DNA from: Acinetobacter calcoaceticus
GTDB lineage: Bacteria; Pseudomonadota; Gammaproteobacteria; Pseudomonadales; Moraxellaceae
Reading direction: 5' to 3'
Length of the DNA: 64,000 nt
Assembly: GCF_900520355.1 (NCBI RefSeq)
Contig: NZ_LS999521.1
Location: forward strand, 3,534,001-3,598,000
Shown one piece after another: positions 18,763 to 26,320 of this stretch. The first letter of the stretch is position 1; each line of letters begins with the position of its first letter. The translations under genes were made by a program, and so were the position numbers. The notes under the pieces are model-generated. The model was not told where the DNA came from, did not search any database, and saw nothing but the letters and a program-made list of their open reading frames with translations.

Positions 18763-19710
18763 ATGTCTAACGAAAACCAAAAGCCAACATCTCCAACTGA
18801 GCAGGCACAAAGTTCAGACAAAGTTAGCCCATTCCTAAGCTCACCATTACCGCAAGGTACCCCTCAAGGGCAACAACAAACTTTACAGCAATCCTTAACA
18901 GATACACCTGTTAATGGGTCTGTGCCGAAATATAATTTACCGCGTGGTGCTAGCAATACTGGCAACGTAGGTGACACTACACATTTTGGTTTTTCGACAG
19001 TTAAAACTGAAGATAAAGCTCAAAAAGTTGCAGAAGTATTCCACTCTGTTGCAAGCAAATATGACTTGATGAATGACTTGATGTCATTTGGTATTCACCG
19101 CCTCTGGAAACGCTTTGCAATTAATATGTCGGGTGTACGCCGTGGCCAACATGTATTAGACATTGCTGGTGGTACAGGCGATTTGGCGAAAGTATTCAGC
19201 CGCGAAGTTGGTCCTCAAGGCCATGTCGTTCTTTCAGATATCAATGAGTCAATGCTCAATGTAGGCCGTGACCGTTTGATTGATGCAGGCTGTACCAATG
19301 TCGACTTCGTACTTGCCAATGCAGAAACTTTAGAACCTTTTGCAGATAACAGCTTTGATCTACTCACCATTAGTTTTGGCTTACGTAACGTGACTGATAA
19401 AGATGCAGCACTTGCTTCTATGTTCCGTGTGTTAAAGCCAGGTGGTCGTTTACTTATTCTTGAATTTTCTAAGCCTGTATTTGAGCCATTCTCAAAACTT
19501 TATGACCTCTATTCATTCACTGCGTTACCAATTATGGGTAAATTAGTTGCTAATGATTCAGAAAGTTATAAGTATTTGGCTGAATCAATTCGTATGCATC
19601 CAGACCAACGCACCTTAAAAGGTATGATGGAAAATGCTGGCTTCCAGAACTGTGACTATCACAACCTTACTGCGGGTATCGTTGCTGTTCACCGTGGCTT
19701 CAAACTGTAA
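18763..19710 (+). CDS. ubiE: Ubiquinone/menaquinone C-methyltransferase UbiE with N-terminal extension
   Basis: SAM-dependent C-methyltransferase of ubiquinone biosynthesis. From about residue 70 onward the protein closely follows the family: [24 protein letters not shown], the SAM-binding [21 protein letters not shown], and the C-terminal [12 protein letters not shown]. Total length is 315 residues against about 250 in E. coli. The extra ~65 residues at the N-terminus are rich in Gln, Ser, Pro and Thr and look disordered. The ATG at 18763 has a good AGGAGAG Shine-Dalgarno, so the extension is probably real. It is the first gene of ubiE-ubiJ-ubiB. Confidence 0.96.
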   Translation: MSNENQKPTSPTEQAQSSDKVSPFLSSPLPQGTPQGQQQTLQQSLTDTPVNGSVPKYNLPRGASNTGNVGDTTHFGFSTVKTEDKAQKVAEVFHSVASKYDLMNDLMSFGIHRLWKRFAINMSGVRRGQHVLDIAGGTGDLAKVFSREVGPQGHVVLSDINESMLNVGRDRLIDAGCTNVDFVLANAETLEPFADNSFDLLTISFGLRNVTDKDAALASMFRVLKPGGRLLILEFSKPVFEPFSKLYDLYSFTALPIMGKLVANDSESYKYLAESIRMHPDQRTLKGMMENAGFQNCDYHNLTAGIVAVHRGFKL

Positions 19711-19721
19711 GGGTTAACGAT

Positions 19722-20390
19722 ATGTGGTCGATTCTGGCACTCGGTGCAGTCGAACGTATCGTTCATCATCTGATCGATCTGGATGCGGTTACTCGCATTC
19801 AGCTTAATCAGTTACAGGGCAAAATGTTGCGTGTCGTAATCGACAGTCCGCAACTTTCTGTCGATGTATTCTTTGATCAAGAAAAAGTACGTCTTGAAAC
19901 TACCGCAACAGGGCACAGTGAAAAACCTTCTATTTTTGAACAACGCCCTTTTGATGAGCAATTCAAAACTTCTGAAGCTACAGCAACTTTGCATGTTAAA
20001 GATGTCATTGAGCTGATCAAACTATTGGTCAGCGATCCAGATCAGATTGGCAATATCCCATTGCAAGGTGATTATCACCTGTTACAGGATATTCAAAAAA
20101 TCATGCAACAAGCTGAACCAGATTTAGCTGCTCACTTATCAAGATGGGTTGGGCCTCAACTCGCCCACGAAATTGGCAAGATTCAACTTGCACCCAAACA
20201 TTTAAAACGCTCTCTTCAAAGTCATCTATTTTTTGCAGAAGACGCATTAAAAGAAGATAGCGGTCTATTTGCCCCTCGTTGGGAAATGGACGATTTAAGC
20301 CAAGCCACTCGTAAGCTTAATCAAGACATTGACCGTCTAGAAGCAAGATTGCAGCAACACAACGCACAACTACAACCCTCTCAAGACTAG
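19722..20390 (+). CDS. ubiJ: Ubiquinone biosynthesis accessory factor UbiJ (SCP2 domain)
   Basis: Accessory lipid-binding protein of the ubiquinone synthesis complex. The 222 residues start with an SCP2-like sterol/lipid-carrier domain (about 1-110). A C-terminal coiled-coil tail (LNQDIDRLEARLQQHNAQL) resembles that of UbiJ in E. coli. It lies between ubiE and ubiB with gaps of only 11 and 12 bp, exactly the enterobacterial ubiE-ubiJ-ubiB order, so it is almost surely co-transcribed. Confidence 0.92.
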   Translation: MWSILALGAVERIVHHLIDLDAVTRIQLNQLQGKMLRVVIDSPQLSVDVFFDQEKVRLETTATGHSEKPSIFEQRPFDEQFKTSEATATLHVKDVIELIKLLVSDPDQIGNIPLQGDYHLLQDIQKIMQQAEPDLAAHLSRWVGPQLAHEIGKIQLAPKHLKRSLQSHLFFAEDALKEDSGLFAPRWEMDDLSQATRKLNQDIDRLEARLQQHNAQLQPSQD

Positions 20391-20402
20391 GTAAGACTTT
20401 AT

Positions 20403-22022
20403 ATGATTCCGCACGTTTCGCGTTTACTCGAACTTTGGCGTATTGCAGCGCACTATAGACTCGATACGTTGTTCCCTGCGGATGAATTACCAGTTAAAGC
20501 TCAACATGCATTAAGTATTATTAAAATGCATCCGGCTGCCTGGTCTAGTCGTGAACGGAAAAACCCTTTAAAGCTAAAAGAAGCTTTGGAAGATATGGGA
20601 CCGCTTGCAATTAAGCTTGGACAATTGCTTTCAACTCGACGTGATTTAATTCCACCCGAAGTACTCTCGCAATTGGTCTTACTGCAAGATCAGGTAAAGC
20701 CTTTCGATGTAGAGGTTGCCAAACAACGTATTCAAGAATCGTTAAAAGCTGACGTAAATACCTTGTTTGCGCGCTTTGATGACCAGCCACTAGCTGCTGC
20801 GTCAATTGCACAAGTTCATACTGCTGCTTTACATGATGGTCGTGAAGTCGTTATTAAAGTGACTCGTCCAGACATTCGCAATCAAATTTTGCAAGATTTT
20901 GAAATTTTGGCATGGTTAGGCAATACGTTAGAAAGTCGTCTTGAGGCGGCTCGTGCCTTACATCTCACTGAAATTATTCAAGACTACCGCCAGATTATTT
21001 TAAATGAGCTGGACTTGAGTATTGAAGCAGACAATACCCGTCGTATGCGCCACTATTTTACTGGCTCAACCATGATGTATGTGCCTGAAGTCTACATGGA
21101 CACCAAAGATGTCATGGTGGCAGAGCGTATTACAGGTGTTCCTATTTCAGATACGGCGACCTTTGACCGTCTAGGCATGGACCGCGCGCAACTTGCAGAA
21201 AAAGGATTAACCATTTTCTTCACGCAAGTATTTCGCGATAACTTTTTCCATGCCGACATGCACCCCGGTAATGTCTTTGTAGAAACAATTAACCCAAGCA
21301 ATCCACGCTTTATTGCACTGGACTGTGCGATTATGGGTGAGTTGTCTAAGCATGACCAGATGACGATTGCCCGCATGTTGCTTGCTGTAATGAACAGCAA
21401 CTTTATGCAGCTCATTCAAATTGTGCACCAAGCTGGCTGGATTCCACCGGGCACAGACCAAGATGCACTCTCACGTGAAATGCGTCGCACCGTTGGACCA
21501 ATGGTATCCAAACCAATGGACCAACTTGATTTTGCTGGCATCTTGATTCAAGTGATGGATATTGCCCGTCGCTTCCATTTAGAGATTCCACCGCAACTCA
21601 TGCTGTTGCTAAAAACTTTAGTGCATGTCGAAGGGCTTGGAACAGACCTATACCCTCAACTCGATATCTGGAAATTGGCAAAACCAATTTTGACTGAATG
21701 GGTCAAGGCCAACATGAACCCAGTCAAAAATATAAAAGAGTTAGGACAGCAACTACCTGACCTACTTTTAGGTGCTCAAGATTTCCCAAGCTTAATTATT
21801 GATAGTTTAAATGGTTTAAAAAATCAATCTGCTTGGCAAGACCGTCAGTTACGCGAAATTCAGCAACTTCGTTTGCAAATGGAACATCAACAACGCCGCA
21901 GTTGGATGTTCGGAAGCATTATCGTAATTTTATTAACTATCGCGATTATTAGTCCGTGGTTTGTTTCGATTATTATTATTGTGCTGAGTAGTTTATTGGC
22001 ACTTTGGCGGGTCATGAAATAA
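20403..22022 (+). CDS. ubiB: Ubiquinone biosynthesis atypical kinase/ATPase UbiB
   Basis: Atypical protein-kinase-like (ADCK/ABC1) ATPase needed for ubiquinone synthesis, anchored in the inner membrane. The 539 residues include the family KxGQ motif in AIKLGQLLSTRRDLIPPEV (about 70-88), the alanine-rich AAASIAQVHTA loop, the catalytic-loop-like DMHPGNVFVE and a metal-binding LDCAIMGEL. Two C-terminal transmembrane helices fill about 498-537. It is the last gene of ubiE-ubiJ-ubiB. All motifs are intact. Confidence 0.95.
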   Translation: MIPHVSRLLELWRIAAHYRLDTLFPADELPVKAQHALSIIKMHPAAWSSRERKNPLKLKEALEDMGPLAIKLGQLLSTRRDLIPPEVLSQLVLLQDQVKPFDVEVAKQRIQESLKADVNTLFARFDDQPLAAASIAQVHTAALHDGREVVIKVTRPDIRNQILQDFEILAWLGNTLESRLEAARALHLTEIIQDYRQIILNELDLSIEADNTRRMRHYFTGSTMMYVPEVYMDTKDVMVAERITGVPISDTATFDRLGMDRAQLAEKGLTIFFTQVFRDNFFHADMHPGNVFVETINPSNPRFIALDCAIMGELSKHDQMTIARMLLAVMNSNFMQLIQIVHQAGWIPPGTDQDALSREMRRTVGPMVSKPMDQLDFAGILIQVMDIARRFHLEIPPQLMLLLKTLVHVEGLGTDLYPQLDIWKLAKPILTEWVKANMNPVKNIKELGQQLPDLLLGAQDFPSLIIDSLNGLKNQSAWQDRQLREIQQLRLQMEHQQRRSWMFGSIIVILLTIAIISPWFVSIIIIVLSSLLALWRVMK

Positions 22023-22029
22023 GTTAACT

Positions 22030-22260
22030 TTAGCAAGGGTTATTCTTAGATTTAGCATATAAATGTTTTAAAATAAAAGAATAACCTTTGGACATTAGCC
22101 ATCTTAATCCTCTGGTTTTAAGCATCACGAAATATTTAAATAACGTACTGACAAGTAATAAAGATAAGCTGCTCATTAAGCTGACAAAGACAAAAAGCGC
22201 AAAGAATTTCTCGGCAAAGCGACGCTGATGCCGTACACTATACAAGCTATTTTTTAGCAT
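22030..22260 (-). CDS. Small hypothetical membrane protein
   Basis: A 76-residue basic protein with one clear hydrophobic segment, FFALFVFVSLMSSLSLLLVSTLFKYFVML (about 19-47), and positive charges on both sides. It is encoded on the opposite strand in the gap between ubiB and hisIE, which it fills almost completely. The Shine-Dalgarno is weak. Its size, single transmembrane helix and fit to the gap support a real gene, but it could be a chance frame. No family recognised. Confidence 0.5.
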   Translation of the reverse strand: MLKNSLYSVRHQRRFAEKFFALFVFVSLMSSLSLLLVSTLFKYFVMLKTRGLRWLMSKGYSFILKHLYAKSKNNPC

Positions 22261-22305
22261 CTGACTTAAATCAATTTATAGTTCATATTTCTTTGGTGAT
22301 TCCTC

Positions 22306-23079
22306 ATGAATAACACGCAATGGCTCGATGAAGTAAAATTTAACGAACAAGGTCTTATCCCTGCCATTGCTCAACATCATCAAACTGGACGTGTTTTGAT
22401 GGTGGCGTGGATGAACCGTGAAGCACTCGCGTTAACAGCAGAAAAAAATCAGGCCGTTTATTTCTCTCGCTCTCGCCAAAAACTCTGGCACAAGGGTGAA
22501 GAATCAGGCCATTTCCAAACAGTTTATGAAATTCGTCTGGACTGCGACGGCGACGTGATTGTGCTACAAATTGAACAACACGGTGGTATTGCATGCCATA
22601 CGGGTCGTGAGTCTTGTTTCTACCGTAAACTCACCCCACAAGGTTGGGAAATTGTCGATGCACAGTTAAAAGACCCTACTGCAATTTACGGTGAAAAAGC
22701 TAAAGCCGAAGCACACGATCATGCACAAACTACCGAGCAAGTTGACGTACTTGCTCACTTAGGGCAATTGATGCAAGAGCGTAAGCAAGCTGAAGCAGAT
22801 ACCTCTTATGTTGCCAGCCTCTATAAAAAAGGCATCAATAAAATTTTAGAAAAAGTGGGCGAAGAAAGCGTAGAAGCTATTATTGCCGCTAAAGATTTTG
22901 CAGTACAGGACTCAGAAGCCAACTTAAACGATCTCGTTTATGAAACAGCCGATTTGTGGTTCCATACTATTGTCATGTTGGGTTATTTCGATATTAACCC
23001 ACAACTTATTATTGATGAATTAGCTCGTCGTCAGGGCTTATCTGGTTTAGTTGAAAAAGCTAACCGCAACAAGGTATAA
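22306..23079 (+). CDS. hisI: Bifunctional phosphoribosyl-AMP cyclohydrolase / phosphoribosyl-ATP pyrophosphatase (HisIE)
   Basis: Catalyses the second and third steps of histidine biosynthesis. The N-terminal HisI domain (about 1-125) has [24 protein letters not shown], the acidic RLDCDGDVI and the zinc-site [11 protein letters not shown]. The C-terminal HisE domain (about 145-257) has [22 protein letters not shown] and the YETADLWFH segment. Its 257-residue length is slightly longer than the enterobacterial fusion because of an interdomain linker (ATAIYG to LAHLGQ). No other his genes are nearby, so the pathway is scattered. Separated by 9 bp from the helicase gene downstream. Confidence 0.95.
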   Translation: MNNTQWLDEVKFNEQGLIPAIAQHHQTGRVLMVAWMNREALALTAEKNQAVYFSRSRQKLWHKGEESGHFQTVYEIRLDCDGDVIVLQIEQHGGIACHTGRESCFYRKLTPQGWEIVDAQLKDPTAIYGEKAKAEAHDHAQTTEQVDVLAHLGQLMQERKQAEADTSYVASLYKKGINKILEKVGEESVEAIIAAKDFAVQDSEANLNDLVYETADLWFHTIVMLGYFDINPQLIIDELARRQGLSGLVEKANRNKV

Positions 23080-23088
23080 AATCACTCA

Positions 23089-24591
23089 GTGTCGAATATT
23101 GAAAAACCTAAAGCTACCTATGAGCAAGCGATTGCCATAGACAACGCACGTCTTGGGCAATCATTTAAAGTGATTGCCTATGCTGGCACAGGTAAAACCA
23201 CCACTTTGCAAATGATTAGTGATGCCATGCCTGAGCGGCGCGGTATGTATTTGGCATTTAACAAGGCGATTGCTGGTGAAGCACAAAACAAATTTCATCG
23301 CAATGTGGACTGCCGTACTTTTCACTCACTTGCCTTTCGTAGTGTCCCTCGCGGCGTAACTGATAAATTACGTCTGCCACGCTTAAGCCCAAGCTTTATT
23401 GCTAAAGAGTATCGACTAGAGCCGATTACTTTACGGCGGATGATGGGTGGGCGTTACGAGAAATATGTCTTAATGCCAAGCCGCTTAGCAAGTCTTGTGG
23501 CCAATGCTGTCAGCTACTTCTGTTCAACGAGCTCTCAATATCCTGCACCACGCCATATTCAAGCACCCAACTGGCTACATGCAGACGATATTACTGAATT
23601 ACAAAAGCACCTATACCCTGCTGTTGAACGACGTTGGTTAGAGTCGATTGACCCGAACCATCAAGCTGGAATTGGGCACGATATTTATCTTAAACTTTGG
23701 GCATTATCTGAACCGAATATTCCAACTGACTACGTATTATTTGATGAAGCCCAAGATGCTGATCCTTTAATGCTAGGTATTTTGCTTCGTCAAAAAAATA
23801 CGCAGGTGATTTACGTCGGTGATGCTCATCAGCAGATTTATGCATGGCGTGGCGCAATTAATGCCATGCAGCAATTACCATTACCTGAATCTCGCCTAAC
23901 CACTTCTTTTCGTTTTGGTGAGTCGATTGCCGATATTGCCAATTCACTACTGGGCGGCTTAAACGAGACTGTTCCCCTACTTGGCAATCCGAACCAGAAA
24001 TCAAGTGTAGTCAATAAACCTCACACCAAGATGCGTGACGCAATTTTATGCCGCACCAATGCTCGCGCAATGGAACTTTTACTGGCAGGTTTAGTTCACG
24101 GTGATAAAGTGAGTTTACAAGCGGATCATCAAAAGCTAAACCGTTTTGTAGATGCTGCAAGCCTCTTGAAACAAGGAAAACGGGTTACTGATGTTCCTGA
24201 ATTAGCGTGGTTCAATTCATGGCATGATGTCCATGAATATTGTGAGACCAATGAAGGTAGTGACATTAAACCTTTAGTTAAATTGGTTGATGATCACGGG
24301 ACGGACCCATTAAAAAAAGCACTTGCAAAGATTACTCCAATTGAGCAAGCTGATTATGTCATTTCTACCGCGCATAAAGCTAAAGGGCTGGAATGGAACC
24401 GCGTTCATATTGAAGATGACTATCAATTTAAAATTAATGGCTTAGAACACAAGATTACCGATGAAGAATTAAGATTACTTTACGTTGCCTGTACTCGTGC
24501 TAAAGTAAGTCTAAATATCCATCATCTTTATGATCTGATACAACAATTAAAACTAAGGGCGCCTTTAAGTCTTCGTCAATCGGTTGGTTGA
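23089..24591 (+). CDS. UvrD/FBH1-like superfamily 1 DNA helicase
   Basis: Predicted 3'-to-5' ATP-dependent DNA helicase of 500 residues. The Q-motif-like YEQAIAI precedes Walker A YAGTGKTTT (31-39). Motif II is DEAQD at 219-223. Motif III is GDAHQQIYAWRGA (about 244-256). Motif V is STAHKAKGLEW (about 425-435). Motif VI is LLYVACTRAKVSL (about 463-475). It is compact, without the large UvrD insertions, and no nuclease domain is present. The start is GTG, 9 bp after hisIE. The ATPase gene follows 23 bp later, or overlaps it if a TTG start is used, so the two are probably one transcript. Relatives include eukaryotic FBH1-like anti-recombinases; its role here is unknown. Confidence 0.85.
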   Translation: MSNIEKPKATYEQAIAIDNARLGQSFKVIAYAGTGKTTTLQMISDAMPERRGMYLAFNKAIAGEAQNKFHRNVDCRTFHSLAFRSVPRGVTDKLRLPRLSPSFIAKEYRLEPITLRRMMGGRYEKYVLMPSRLASLVANAVSYFCSTSSQYPAPRHIQAPNWLHADDITELQKHLYPAVERRWLESIDPNHQAGIGHDIYLKLWALSEPNIPTDYVLFDEAQDADPLMLGILLRQKNTQVIYVGDAHQQIYAWRGAINAMQQLPLPESRLTTSFRFGESIADIANSLLGGLNETVPLLGNPNQKSSVVNKPHTKMRDAILCRTNARAMELLLAGLVHGDKVSLQADHQKLNRFVDAASLLKQGKRVTDVPELAWFNSWHDVHEYCETNEGSDIKPLVKLVDDHGTDPLKKALAKITPIEQADYVISTAHKAKGLEWNRVHIEDDYQFKINGLEHKITDEELRLLYVACTRAKVSLNIHHLYDLIQQLKLRAPLSLRQSVG

Positions 24592-24614
24592 AGCGCTCAT
24601 ACTTAGGTGAGCCT

Positions 24615-26006
24615 ATGAAACTTGAATCTATCCAATTTAAACATATTGCTCTATTTCATGATCTTAAAATACAGTTTCAATATGAAAAACAGCCTATTAC
24701 CTTAATTTTAGGTGAGCAGGCAACTGGGAAAAGTATGTTACTTAAACATACTTACCATGCTTTAACTTGGCTCCCTGCACGTCTTAAAGATTTACGTAGC
24801 CCTGGCATAGTCATGTCTGATCAAGATATTACTCAATCACGCCTACAAGCAAAAATCGAAATTACGCTTCAAATTCCACCAGAAATTGGCCATTTGCCAG
24901 AAGCCACCTCTGCTCAGCAGACCGATTCCTCTTTGTGTAGCTGGAAACTATTTAAAACCTTAAATGCAAGTGGCCTAGGCATTAGTCAAGTCGAAACTCA
25001 ACAACTTGATCAGGCTATGGCTCTGTATCAACAGATAACAAAGAAAGATCCATTACAAGGTCTGCCTTTAGTCGCTTACTACCCAGCCGAGCGATTTGTA
25101 AATGATATTAACTTGCTCAATAAAAATTTACCGGGCATTACCCAAGCTATTTCAGCCTATGACATTAGTCCGCTTCCATTTACAACCTTTACTCGCTTTT
25201 TTGAATGGCTACGTGAAATTAGCGATATCGAAAATGCCCAAGCTGCATATGTGGTACAACGGATTAGGTCTGAGCAATCAGATCCACAAGATCAGACAGA
25301 ACTCTTAAACCAACTTCAAAAAGAGTTATCTGGGCAACCTGCACAGCTTCAATCACCTAATCTCTACGCACTCAAAAATGCATTAAAATTTGTTTTGCCA
25401 GAGCTCAAAGATTTATATTTACAATATCAACCCCGACTTCAACTCATGGTTGACTACGATGGTCAGACCTTACCGTTTCATCAGCTTTCGAGCACCATAA
25501 AAACATGGATCGCCTTGGTAGGTGATGTCGCTCGCAGACTCTGTATACTCAATCCATTAAGTTTAAATCCTTGCCTCGAAGGTGAAGGAATCTTGTTAAT
25601 TGATCAAATTGATGCACAGCTTGACTCTACTCATTGTTCAGAAATCTTGAATCGGCTCCATCAGGCATTTCCACGCTTACAAATTATTGCAACTGGAAGT
25701 CGTGAAGAGTTACTCGAACATGCCTCAGCCTATCAATGTTTAAAATTAGAAAATGGTAAAGTTACCCACCTTGACCTAAATACCACTCAGCAACAGCTTG
25801 AAGACATATATACCTTGCTGCAAAGAAGTGAAACTTTGGTCTCTCATACAGAAACGCAAGCACTCAGCTTGATTGACCCAACGCCATCTCCAGCACAAAT
25901 TGATATTTTATTTCAGCAAATTCAGAGTTTAAATGAACAACAAAAAAATGAGTTATTACGCATGATTCATGCTGGAGACATGCCTGAAGAAACACCTTCA
26001 GCTTAA
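24615..26006 (+). CDS. AAA (SMC/OLD-like) ATPase of unknown function
   Basis: Predicted ABC/SMC-type ATPase of 463 residues. I chose the ATG at 24615, preceded by TAGGTGAG, over a TTG at 24588 that overlaps the helicase stop. The N-terminus (MKLESIQFKHIALFHDL) is typical of RecF/OLD-like proteins. Walker A is GEQATGKS at 33-40. Walker B is ILLIDQID with Asp330 and Asp333, where the usual catalytic Glu is replaced by Gln. A LSSTIKTWIAL segment stands where the signature motif is expected. No TOPRIM, nuclease or coiled-coil arms are visible. With the adjacent UvrD-like helicase it forms a two-gene ATPase-helicase unit. Confidence 0.75.
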   Translation: MKLESIQFKHIALFHDLKIQFQYEKQPITLILGEQATGKSMLLKHTYHALTWLPARLKDLRSPGIVMSDQDITQSRLQAKIEITLQIPPEIGHLPEATSAQQTDSSLCSWKLFKTLNASGLGISQVETQQLDQAMALYQQITKKDPLQGLPLVAYYPAERFVNDINLLNKNLPGITQAISAYDISPLPFTTFTRFFEWLREISDIENAQAAYVVQRIRSEQSDPQDQTELLNQLQKELSGQPAQLQSPNLYALKNALKFVLPELKDLYLQYQPRLQLMVDYDGQTLPFHQLSSTIKTWIALVGDVARRLCILNPLSLNPCLEGEGILLIDQIDAQLDSTHCSEILNRLHQAFPRLQIIATGSREELLEHASAYQCLKLENGKVTHLDLNTTQQQLEDIYTLLQRSETLVSHTETQALSLIDPTPSPAQIDILFQQIQSLNEQQKNELLRMIHAGDMPEETPSA

Positions 26007-26320
26007 ATTTTACGACCTATTTATTCTATTTTTAGAGTGAATTTCGGTCTCGTAAAAGATATAGTTTAAGCAGGATTTTTAGGCTCTAAAATCACTAGAT
26101 GTTGTTACTACATGTAATAACATCAGATTTTTACTGCTTTTTTAGTGTACAATAAATTTCATTTTGCGTTTTTTATTCTTCAAGTTGCGCAATACAACTT
26201 GTTTCTCGCTTTATTTTTTAATTTGGTTGGGCTTTCAGAATACAAGCCTTGGAAATCTCTTTGAATTCCTATCTATTCTGAAATTAAAATTTCACTTTTA
26301 GGTCTCGGCCTAAATCACAT
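26007..26320. other. Gene-free leader region ahead of the cation antiporter operon
   Basis: This 314-bp gap holds one clear structure: GATGTTGTTAC (26098-26108) pairs with GTAATAACATC (26114-26124) around a 5-nt loop, with a single G-U pair, and a T-rich stretch (CAGATTTTT) follows. It may be the terminator of the ATPase gene or a dyad operator. A TACAAT -10-like hexamer lies about 170 bp before the mrpA ATG, so a long untranslated leader is possible. I see no open reading frame. Confidence 0.45.
26098..26134 (+). terminator. Hairpin with T tract downstream of the AAA ATPase gene
   Basis: Eleven-bp near-perfect stem with a TACAT loop followed by AGATTTTTAC. It lies about 90 bases after the ATPase stop and 197 bases before the antiporter ATG. 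The T run is short, so it is a moderate terminator, or alternatively a regulator binding site, since the dyad is symmetrical. Confidence 0.45.

Noticed and set aside
23089..26006. Calling the helicase-ATPase pair a Gabija defence system
   Set aside because: The ATPase has no TOPRIM/OLD nuclease domain and lies in a core-gene context rather than a defence island.
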